Assembly: GCA_029762575.1 (NCBI GenBank)
Contig: JARVGL010000004.1
Span: forward strand, 1-47,968
Length of the DNA: 47,968 nucleotides
Direction of reading: 5' to 3'
Source: Thermoplasmatota archaeon
GTDB lineage: Archaea; Thermoplasmatota; E2; DHVEG-1
A model generated the notes under the pieces. That model did no database searches and had not been told where the DNA came from. It saw nothing but the letters and a program-made list of their open reading frames with translations. How positions within the stretch are numbered: the stretch's first letter is position 1; each line of letters begins with the position of its first letter. Positions 41,267-47,968 of this stretch are shown piece after piece. Position numbers and translations under genes: made by a program.

Positions 41267-42724
41267 TTATTTCTTCTTTTGTTCAACAATTATCTCTTCA
41301 TCAATGTTTGCTAATCTTTTCGCTAACTCGATATAATGGTTAACATCTGATCTCGCGTTGATCAAAAGCTTTGCACCATCAGGTGATCCACCACCATGCA
41401 TACAACCAGGAACCCCCGCGCCGATCGTCAACCATTCGATGAAACGAGCGATCTTAGCCCTTGTCTCACCAGAACAATTTGCTTTTAGATATTTCTTAAG
41501 AAGTTCTCCATATCGTGGATCATTGAGGTCTTGACAGGATGGTATACATCCGGTCTCAGCGATCCCTCCAGCAATATCTTGAGCGATACGTTTTGTCTCA
41601 TAAGGAAGTGTAGCAACATGGACCTTGTTGACATTTGAAAGAAGGGTATCTGGCATCCACACCCCGCTTGGATGTTTTTTCCCTAACGCACTCGCTGCTA
41701 TACCCATGCCAAAGGTCGTCTCATTATTGATCATCATCTGTATCATTTTCTCCCTGAAGACCTTCTCTGAAAGGCCATTGGCTCGTGCCATCAGTGCTGA
41801 TGCACCAATCATGACATCACCTTGACCAGCGACACATCCACCAATAGCGGCTCTATATGGTGCGACAAAGTTCATCACAGCCTTTATAGCATAGGAGTAT
41901 TCCTTACACATGAATACCCGTTCATTTGGGATGAACACATCATCAAAGAGAAGATAGGCTTGGGTGATACCACCAATGTCAACGGGGATATCAAATCCTT
42001 CCTCTGTCTCTCGGGTATCTGATGGCCGACGGGTCTCGATGATCGTAAGATTCTTTATATCTCTAGGAATAGCAAATGATACTGCATACTCCTTATCTTC
42101 TTCTCGATAGCTTGTCCCCGGCATGATGAATAGCTCATTAGCAGCAGCAACACCACAGATCATTACCTTAGCCCCTCGAACCGTTATCCCTTTATCATCC
42201 GTTTTTACGATATGCAGGCTCATATCAGGATCAGCTTGCTGAGACGGAGATTTTGTCCGATCACCTTTTGGATCCGTGAGTGCTCCAGAAAGTGCTATAT
42301 CATGTTCTTGAGCCTGTTTCAACCAGTTTTTCAGACGAGTATGATACGAGGTACCATATTCATTATCCATGTCAAAGGTTGCAGCATACATAGCATTTAA
42401 CGCGTTGAACCCTGCGCATCGACCACCAGTACAGGTACCTGTAAGGTTGAACATCAGACGTTTCATCCGAACATTAGCTATCATATCTTCAGCGTTCTGA
42501 AGGATGGATAGATATCGGACGACCGGTTTATTTGTTAGATGAGATATTGTGGTAAGAATATCCGCATATTCCTTTTTTTGTGCAGCAGCATAGATCTGAG
42601 CATGTCCTTCAACGGTTCGTTTTGTGGCAGGATGAGTGGTCACATCTTTGATAAGTTCACCAAATTTGTAGATATTTGGTTTCATCTTTTGAAGGGATTT
42701 TTTATATTCTTCAGGTGTTTTCAT
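41267..42724 (-). CDS. 4-Hydroxybutyryl-CoA dehydratase / 4-HPA 3-hydroxylase-family protein, divergent
   Basis: The 485-residue protein has the family's acyl-CoA-dehydrogenase-like fold, with TGTCTGGRCAGFNALNAMYAATFDMDNEYG (C98, C103), an FDDVFIPNERVF segment and APYRAAIGGCVAG (C297). In 4-hydroxybutyryl-CoA dehydratase the Fe-S/FAD site uses C99, C103, H292 and C299, and catalysis uses Y296 and K300 (family knowledge). Here the equivalent positions appear to be C98, C103, Y290, C297, I294 and V298. The cluster Cys are kept, but His, Tyr and Lys are lost. It is likely a related flavoprotein acting on a CoA ester or aromatic compound. It ends a six-gene operon after the Etf genes. Confidence 0.85.
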   Translation of the reverse strand: MKTPEEYKKSLQKMKPNIYKFGELIKDVTTHPATKRTVEGHAQIYAAAQKKEYADILTTISHLTNKPVVRYLSILQNAEDMIANVRMKRLMFNLTGTCTGGRCAGFNALNAMYAATFDMDNEYGTSYHTRLKNWLKQAQEHDIALSGALTDPKGDRTKSPSQQADPDMSLHIVKTDDKGITVRGAKVMICGVAAANELFIMPGTSYREEDKEYAVSFAIPRDIKNLTIIETRRPSDTRETEEGFDIPVDIGGITQAYLLFDDVFIPNERVFMCKEYSYAIKAVMNFVAPYRAAIGGCVAGQGDVMIGASALMARANGLSEKVFREKMIQMMINNETTFGMGIAASALGKKHPSGVWMPDTLLSNVNKVHVATLPYETKRIAQDIAGGIAETGCIPSCQDLNDPRYGELLKKYLKANCSGETRAKIARFIEWLTIGAGVPGCMHGGGSPDGAKLLINARSDVNHYIELAKRLANIDEEIIVEQKKK

Positions 42725-42727
42725 TTT

Positions 42728-43258
42728 TCATTCCTCTTTTAAATAAAACTCCCATTCACACCAGAGGTCCTCCGGATGATCATCTGGGGGGCAGATGTTA
42801 CAGTTCACCTTGATATCTTTGTTGAATTCTTTTGCAAATGCTTTGAGAAAACCCCAGCGGACCGGTTTACAACCAAATTCCCCTAGTCCTTTCTGTATCC
42901 GTGTGTTCTGTACACGACATTTCACATTACGAAGAATCGCTTTATCCTTTTCTATATCAATTTCCTTATCTTCTAAGTCCAATGCCCAGCCTGAGTATTG
43001 TAACGCCTTCATCATTGATCTAATATCTGATCCTTTTATATCAAAGAGCTCTTTGATACGGCGGGCCTCAATTTTTCCCATGATCTCCCAGACGAATCTA
43101 TCGATTTCTGTGGCTTCATCGGTCCCAAATTTCTTTTCGATACCCATATAATACAATCCATCTACAGCCCACATATCCCGTAGATGCATTAAGACAAAAT
43201 CCGCAAGTTTCTCTTTTGGAATGGATTCGATTATCTTTCTATCATGTTCTCGAGTCAT
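42728..43258 (-). CDS. DUF6125-like cytosolic protein
   Basis: The 176-residue protein has LADFVLMHLRDMWAVDGLYYMGIEKKFGTDEATEIDRFVWEIMGKIEARRIKELF (in parts), resembling proteins labelled DUF6125. Conserved-looking Cys and charged residues follow in NVKCRVQNTRIQKG, FGCKPVRWGFLKAFAKEFN and VNCNICPPDDHPEDLWCEWEFYL. Five Cys suggest a metal or cluster. It lies 59 nt after etfA and 3 nt before the dehydratase-family gene, so it probably assists that enzyme. Its molecular function is unknown and the family name is from pattern memory. Confidence 0.7.
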   Translation of the reverse strand: MTREHDRKIIESIPKEKLADFVLMHLRDMWAVDGLYYMGIEKKFGTDEATEIDRFVWEIMGKIEARRIKELFDIKGSDIRSMMKALQYSGWALDLEDKEIDIEKDKAILRNVKCRVQNTRIQKGLGEFGCKPVRWGFLKAFAKEFNKDIKVNCNICPPDDHPEDLWCEWEFYLKEE

Positions 43259-43317
43259 AGTATGTCACCATAAGAAAAGGAAGAAGGGTGTGTAAGCGAT
43301 TTAAATGCAATCATGGG

Positions 43318-44274
43318 TTATCCCATCTTTGCTTTGATCGCCTCAGTGAGTTTAGGTAGAACCTTATAGAGATCACCGACGATACCATAATCTGCAGATT
43401 TGAATATCAATGCATCTGCATCCTTATTGATTGCGACAACTACCCCGGAATCACGCATACCGGCGATATGTTGGATCTGCCCTGATATACCTGCTGCTAT
43501 GTACAGCTTAGGTTTAACTTTATGGCCGGATAGGCCGATCCAATGTTCCTCCGGGAGCCATTTAAGATCAGCAGCGATCGGGCGGCTACAGCCTATGGTT
43601 TTTCCTTTAAGCACTTCTGCAAGGTCGTTGACAAGTTTTAGATCCTCTTTGTTCTTCATTCCTCGGCCGCAGGAGACAATGATCTCTGCATCTTCAACAT
43701 TGACCCCGCCACTTTGCAGTTCAGCGACATTTGCAACAATAGATGCTGATTTTTCAAAGGATGCCTTTACTTTTTCAATATCACCTTTACGTTTGTCATC
43801 CTTTGGTGATGGATCAAAAACCTTTGAGGGAACTGTTATGACCGACGGAGCTGAATTGAATTGTTCAACGGATATCGCATTACCACTATAGACCACTCGT
43901 TCAGCAGTTACTTTTCCATCCTTTATATATACATTTGTTGCATCAATGATACATCCTATATCAAGTCTACCAGCGAGTCGGGATGCTAGTTCCTTTCCAT
44001 TCTTATCTGATCCAATGAGAACGACCTGTGTTTTTGTATCCTTTATGATATGATCAAGGATATCAGCGTATTCCTCTGCCTTATATTGTTCAAGGTTTGA
44101 TTCAACTTGTAGGACCTTATCAGCACCATACGCTATGTATTCTTGTGCAAGTGAGTCATCATCTTTGCCGATGATGATCGCTATTGTTTTTGTTTTAAGT
44201 TCTTTAGCAAGATCTGTAGCTTTATGTAAGAGTTCAATGGTAAGATTCTTTGATTCTGAATAGACAAGTATCAT
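43318..44274 (-). CDS. etfA: Electron transfer flavoprotein alpha subunit
   Basis: The 318-residue protein has an N-terminal adenine-nucleotide-like domain (TKTIAIIIGKDDDSLAQEYIAYGADKVL). The C-terminal FAD-binding domain contains VSCGRGMKNKEDLKLVNDLAEVLKG, SRPIAADLKWLPEEHWIGLSGHKVKPKLYIAAGISGQIQHIAG (in parts), and ADYGIVGDLYKVLPKL. It receives electrons from the acyl-CoA dehydrogenase of the same operon. No N-terminal ferredoxin domain is fused. Whether this Etf bifurcates cannot be judged without careful alignment. Confidence 0.95.
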   Translation of the reverse strand: MILVYSESKNLTIELLHKATDLAKELKTKTIAIIIGKDDDSLAQEYIAYGADKVLQVESNLEQYKAEEYADILDHIIKDTKTQVVLIGSDKNGKELASRLAGRLDIGCIIDATNVYIKDGKVTAERVVYSGNAISVEQFNSAPSVITVPSKVFDPSPKDDKRKGDIEKVKASFEKSASIVANVAELQSGGVNVEDAEIIVSCGRGMKNKEDLKLVNDLAEVLKGKTIGCSRPIAADLKWLPEEHWIGLSGHKVKPKLYIAAGISGQIQHIAGMRDSGVVVAINKDADALIFKSADYGIVGDLYKVLPKLTEAIKAKMG

Positions 44275-44278
44275 AATA

Positions 44279-45040
44279 TCACCTCAATACTCCATCCTTT
44301 GCAAGATTATCAACGAGTTTCTGTATGTTATCCTCACTATCATCCTTATATATGATGTTCTTACGATCAGTGGATACACCTTGTAGATCGATCGTCTTTA
44401 CCTTTGATTCCACGATAACGTCTAGTGATTCAATGGTCCAGTCCTGTATTGGTTTACTTGCAGATGATAGGATCTGCATGAGACTTGGGAGTCGTGGTTC
44501 ATTGATCTCTTTAGTTACAGATACAAGAACAGGGTATGGTGATTCCATTGTTACAACCATATCGCCTAGATTTCTCTCAGCGTTGATCTTATCCTTTTCA
44601 ACTGTTATCTTTTGTGCATAAGTTATCTGTGGGAGATCTAGTATCCCTGCGATCCTAGGGCCAACCTGACCAGAGAACATATCAGTTGACGCCTCTCCGC
44701 AGATAATAAGATCAAAACCATCAATTTTTCTTATAGCTCCCGCAAGTATATTTGTTAACATAGCGTAATCCATGTTTTCAGGAGGGTTTATAAGAATTCC
44801 TTCATCTGCACCCATCGCAAGAAGCTCTTTCATTCTCTCTTTCGCATCGGCCTCACCAACGGTAAGCACCGTTATCTTTCCACCGTTTGCATCCTTGATC
44901 TTAATTGCCTCTTCAACAGCGTTTTTATCGATCTCGTTTACTTTCTTATTTAGACCTGAAAGAATTGGTTTATTTGTTGAATTGTCGATCTTCATCTCTG
45001 AGATGTCGACCACCTGTTTTGCACATACGATTATATTCAT
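44279..45040 (-). CDS. etfB: Electron transfer flavoprotein beta subunit
   Basis: The 253-residue protein begins MNIIVCAKQVVD and has NEIDKNAVEEAIKIKDANGGKITVLTVG, MGADEGILI, DLIICGEASTDMFSGQVGPRIAGIL and a signature-like EINEPRLPSLMQIL. The nucleotide (AMP or bifurcating FAD/NAD) site lies in the first 130 residues. It overlaps the acyl-CoA synthetase stop by 4 nt and precedes etfA by 4 nt, so the pair is tightly coupled. Confidence 0.95.
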   Translation of the reverse strand: MNIIVCAKQVVDISEMKIDNSTNKPILSGLNKKVNEIDKNAVEEAIKIKDANGGKITVLTVGEADAKERMKELLAMGADEGILINPPENMDYAMLTNILAGAIRKIDGFDLIICGEASTDMFSGQVGPRIAGILDLPQITYAQKITVEKDKINAERNLGDMVVTMESPYPVLVSVTKEINEPRLPSLMQILSSASKPIQDWTIESLDVIVESKVKTIDLQGVSTDRKNIIYKDDSEDNIQKLVDNLAKDGVLR

Positions 45041-46671
45041 AGGTTTCTATCTCCCAATTTCTTCTCTTTTTCTTGTTCTCTAAGAACCTTTCTTTTGATT
45101 TTGCCACTCTGAGTCTTTGGAAGCTCCTCTACAAACTCTATCTCCCGAGGATATTTATAGGGTGCTGAGACCTTTCTAGTGTGATCCTGTAATATCTTAA
45201 CCATCTCTTCAGTAGCGTTGGTCCTATCATGTAGGATAACAAATGCTTTGACGATGACACCGCGTATCTCATCAGGGCTAGCAACAACTGCTGCCTCAAG
45301 CACATCTGGATGAGACACCAAGGCTGATTCCACCTCAAAAGGTGATATACGATATCCCGCAGCCATTATAAGGTCATCATCTCTACCGCTGAACCAGAAA
45401 TATCCATCATCATCCTTATAGAGTACATCACCGGTTAGGAACCAATCTCCTTTGAAACTTGCCTTTGTTTTATCAGGCTTGTTCCAATATTCCTTGAGAA
45501 GCCCTGGATCTGACTTATGAACAGCTAGCATCCCAGGTTTTCCCGGTGGAAGTGGTTTTCCATCCTTATCGATGACGTCGCAGTGTTTTCCTGGTTGCGG
45601 TCGACCACAGGACCCTGGTTTTATCGGCATACCTTTTAAATTGGATAGATAGACCATGACCTCAGTCATCCCAATTCCATCATAGATGTCAAGGTTGAAC
45701 CGTTGTTTCCATTCTTTGATGACCTCAGGGTTTAATGGTTCACCCGCAGAGATACAATGACGCAGGCTTGAAAGATCAAATGTGTTCTCAGCATCCTTTA
45801 TGGTTACAAACAATCGATAACATGTTGGAACACTTGCTAGATTTGTTATCTTATATTTTTCAATAAAATGATACCATTTTTCAGGGTTAAACCGTCCATC
45901 ATAGACAAAGGTGGTTATCCCATGCCTCCATACATACAGAAATCCGTTTCCCAGGGGAAATATCCATGAGAGATCCCCTGTATGACCAATGATGTCATCT
46001 TTTTTACCATCCTGCCAGTACAGAACACTAGGGTCATTACCAATCACCCATCGATGAAGATGCACAGCTCCTTTAGGATTGCCGGTTGTACCAGATGTGT
46101 AACAGAAGAAAGCCATATCGTCCTTCTTTGTTTTCTCAAGAATTAGATCTTCTGATGCCTCAGCCATCTTATCTGTATATGAGATGTCATCTTTCCCTGG
46201 GTCATCAACAATGATGACATGTTTCAGACTTGGACAGTTTCCCCGTATCTTTCGTACCTCATCAGCGAATCGAGCGGTGGTGATAACTGCTTTTGACTTA
46301 CTATCATTGATCCGGTATTCTATCTCATGACCACGGAACATGACGCTGGATGGAATTGGTACAGCACCGATCTTCACACCACCAATGAAACTGATCTGAA
46401 ACGCAGGGATATTAGGGAGTCTAATGAGAAAACGATCACCTTTTGTAAGGCCAAGGTCTCGAAGGATATTTCCAAACTTGTTTGATAATCTCTTCATCTC
46501 AGAAAAAGTGTAGGTTTCAGTATCGCCTTTTTCATTCTCCCAGAGAAGAGCGATTTTATCCTTATCTTTTCCCTCCGCATGTTTATCTACACAATCGTAT
46601 CCTATGTTATAGTATTCAGGGATATCCCATTTCCAATTACCTGCCTCTTTCTCATATCTAAACGCCCCCAT
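45037..46671 (-). CDS. AMP-forming acyl-CoA synthetase
   Basis: From ATG 46671, with AGGTGAGG just upstream, the ligase has 544 residues; a GTG at 46680 is also possible. It has the P-loop FCYTSGTTGNPKGAVHLHR (about 190-208), IYDGIGMTEVMVYLSNL, the hinge WFLTGDVLYKDDDGYFWFSGRDDDLI and C-terminal PKTQSGKIKRKVLRE with the catalytic Lys. It resembles medium-chain or aromatic acyl-CoA ligases (MACS/benzoate type). It activates a carboxylic acid for the acyl-CoA dehydrogenase in this operon. The chain or ring specificity cannot be read. Confidence 0.94.
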   Translation of the reverse strand: MGAFRYEKEAGNWKWDIPEYYNIGYDCVDKHAEGKDKDKIALLWENEKGDTETYTFSEMKRLSNKFGNILRDLGLTKGDRFLIRLPNIPAFQISFIGGVKIGAVPIPSSVMFRGHEIEYRINDSKSKAVITTARFADEVRKIRGNCPSLKHVIIVDDPGKDDISYTDKMAEASEDLILEKTKKDDMAFFCYTSGTTGNPKGAVHLHRWVIGNDPSVLYWQDGKKDDIIGHTGDLSWIFPLGNGFLYVWRHGITTFVYDGRFNPEKWYHFIEKYKITNLASVPTCYRLFVTIKDAENTFDLSSLRHCISAGEPLNPEVIKEWKQRFNLDIYDGIGMTEVMVYLSNLKGMPIKPGSCGRPQPGKHCDVIDKDGKPLPPGKPGMLAVHKSDPGLLKEYWNKPDKTKASFKGDWFLTGDVLYKDDDGYFWFSGRDDDLIMAAGYRISPFEVESALVSHPDVLEAAVVASPDEIRGVIVKAFVILHDRTNATEEMVKILQDHTRKVSAPYKYPREIEFVEELPKTQSGKIKRKVLREQEKEKKLGDRNL

Positions 46672-46710
46672 ATGCCTCACCTAAATTAATGAAAGAGAGA
46701 TGAAGGTGAT

Positions 46711-47850
46711 TTACCGTAGAAGACTACCGGCAATGACCATCTTCTGAACTTCAGATGTTCCTTCATATATCTCTGTAATCTTAGCATCACGGAACAATCG
46801 CTCGATGGTATATTCCTTTGTATAACCATACCCACCGTGGATCTGCACTCCTTTGATGACACACTCCATCGCGGTCTCTGATGCAAAGAGTTTTGCCATC
46901 GCGGCTTCTTTTCCATATCGTTCACCGATATCTTTCTTATACGCTGCATTTAATGTTAAGAATCGAGATGCCTCTATCCGTGTCGCCATCTCTGCTATCA
47001 TCCACTGGATAGCTTGAAATTTAGCTATTGGTTTACCAAATTGCTGTCGTTGTTTTGAATATTCAATACTTTCATCAAGTGCAGCTTGTGCGATGCCCAC
47101 TGCTTGACATGCGATACCGATTCGGCCGCCATCAAGGGTACTTAAAGCGATTTTGAAACCGTCTCCTTCCTTTCCAAGGAGGTTTTCCTTTGGTACTTCC
47201 ATTTCTTCAAAGATGAGTTCACTTGTCTTAGACGCATTGATACCGAGTTTTTCAAAGATGCTACCTACTTTGTATCCTTTGAAGTCACTTTCAACGATGA
47301 ATGCACTTATACCTTTCGCACCAGCTTCTTTATCGGTCACGGCAAAGACGATGATAATACCTGCTTCAGGTCCACTGGTGATGAATGTCTTATCACCATT
47401 TATAATGTATTTATTGCCTTTGAGAACAGCTGTAGTCTGCATGGCTCCAAGATCTGAACCTGCATTTGGTTCGGTACCGGCAAATGCCCCTATCTTTTCT
47501 CCTTTTGCAAGGATTGGTAGATATTTCTTTTTTTGGTCATCTGTCCCATATTTAATAATTGGCCATGCTGTAAGTGAATTATGAACAGAGGATACCACAC
47601 CTGTTGATGCGCATTTCCGTGAGATCTCTTCTATTGCAATAGCATAACTGATAGTGTCAAGGCCAGCTCCTCCATATTCAGTTGGTATGATGATGCCAAG
47701 GAGCCCGAGTTTTGCCATTTTTTGTAGTGTCTTTGTTGGATATTCTGCTTTTTCATCAAGTTCAGCTGCGATTGGCGCAATCTCTTTTTCAGCGAATTCT
47801 CGAACCATTTTTTGTATCATTTTTTGTTGATCATTAAGTTCCAGTTTCAT
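46711..47850 (-). CDS. Short-chain-type acyl-CoA dehydrogenase
   Basis: From ATG 47850 (MKLELNDQQKMIQ, the usual family start) the protein has 379 residues. It has GIIIPTEYGGAG, FAGTEPNAGSDLGAMQTTA, INGDKTFITSG, the GRIGIACQAVGIAQAALD signature, IQIHGGYGYTKEY-type sequence, and the catalytic Glu in ITEIYEGTSEVQKMVIA near residue 361. The Glu position fits short-chain or butyryl-CoA dehydrogenases rather than isovaleryl-CoA dehydrogenase, whose Glu is elsewhere. It heads the six-gene operon and donates electrons to EtfAB. AT-rich TATA-like sequence lies at about 47890-47925. A longer start at 47877 cannot be excluded. Confidence 0.94.
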   Translation of the reverse strand: MKLELNDQQKMIQKMVREFAEKEIAPIAAELDEKAEYPTKTLQKMAKLGLLGIIIPTEYGGAGLDTISYAIAIEEISRKCASTGVVSSVHNSLTAWPIIKYGTDDQKKKYLPILAKGEKIGAFAGTEPNAGSDLGAMQTTAVLKGNKYIINGDKTFITSGPEAGIIIVFAVTDKEAGAKGISAFIVESDFKGYKVGSIFEKLGINASKTSELIFEEMEVPKENLLGKEGDGFKIALSTLDGGRIGIACQAVGIAQAALDESIEYSKQRQQFGKPIAKFQAIQWMIAEMATRIEASRFLTLNAAYKKDIGERYGKEAAMAKLFASETAMECVIKGVQIHGGYGYTKEYTIERLFRDAKITEIYEGTSEVQKMVIAGSLLR

Positions 47851-47968
47851 GGAGGTTCGAATAAAGTTTTTGAACATAAAGCTTTCTATGATATATTCGA
47901 CGATTTAAGGAAAGAAATATAATAAACGAGCTGTTTCATAGGTGCAGGAGATTTCTTTGAAAAAAGGA

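Noticed and set aside
43400-43891. Plus-strand 163-codon frame opposite etfA
   Set aside because: It is antisense to the conserved FAD-binding domain and rich in Ser/Pro/Leu in an antisense-like pattern, with no start signals.
1-47968. CRISPR arrays, insertion sequences, attachment sites, rRNA or tRNA genes
   Set aside because: No regularly spaced direct repeats, transposase-like proteins, terminal inverted repeats or structured RNA genes were seen on either strand.

Overview
The window is archaeal, most likely from an AT-rich anaerobic Thermoplasmatota-type sediment archaeon (inference; marine benthic group D-like lineages would fit, but I cannot test this). The reasons are archaeal TATA boxes about 25-40 nt before start codons, several apparently leaderless genes, strong GGAGGTG-type ribosome sites inside operons, an MvhADG/HdrABC-type electron-transfer module, an archaeal-style minimal SufC/SufBD pair and an archaeal peroxiredoxin. 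I found no rRNA, tRNA, CRISPR array or insertion sequence.

Region 1 (1-13.8 kb) is loosely organised. It holds small membrane or Cys-rich proteins, an OPT-family transporter, an enoyl-CoA hydratase-like protein lacking catalytic Glu residues, a secreted glycosidase-like protein, an orphan CHASE4 histidine kinase, a three-gene MacB-like ABC exporter module, a zinc-ribbon protein, a UPF0316 membrane protein and a YkgJ-type Cys-cluster protein.

Region 2 (14-24 kb) is a redox-defence island. A PerR/Fur-type regulator with a PerR-box-like palindrome at its promoter heads 15 same-strand, closely packed genes (23.66 to 14.79 kb). In order these are: high-molecular-weight rubredoxin, FprA diiron flavoprotein, a 9-Cys miniprotein, peroxiredoxin, ferritin, PAS protein, two rubrerythrin-family proteins, desulfoferrodoxin, SufC, SufBD, nitroreductase, glutaredoxin and a ferredoxin:thioredoxin reductase-rubredoxin fusion. 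A hemerythrin-like protein, a small zinc ribbon and a 2[4Fe-4S] ferredoxin flank it. Together they can reduce O2, superoxide and peroxide, store iron and rebuild Fe-S clusters.

Region 3 (24.2-28.2 kb) is a four-gene operon: GNAT acetyltransferase, ornithine/alanine racemase-family enzyme, M20 amidohydrolase and alanine racemase. This is an unusual D-amino-acid module for an archaeon, and direct repeats lie upstream.

Region 4 (28.4-48 kb) is energy metabolism. A cytoplasmic [NiFe] hydrogenase operon (mvhG, mvhA, maturation protease, mvhD, GNAT) diverges from a leucine-degradation set: hydratase/isomerase, methylglutaconyl-CoA hydratase, and a methylcrotonyl-CoA carboxylase split into biotin carboxylase, biotin carrier and carboxyltransferase. 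The set is followed by hdrCBA. A convergent operon then encodes acyl-CoA dehydrogenase, acyl-CoA synthetase, EtfB, EtfA, a DUF6125-like protein and a divergent 4-hydroxybutyryl-CoA dehydratase-family protein. The layout suggests amino-acid or acyl-CoA oxidation whose electrons pass through Etf and Hdr-Mvh to ferredoxin, H2 or an unknown disulfide (inference).
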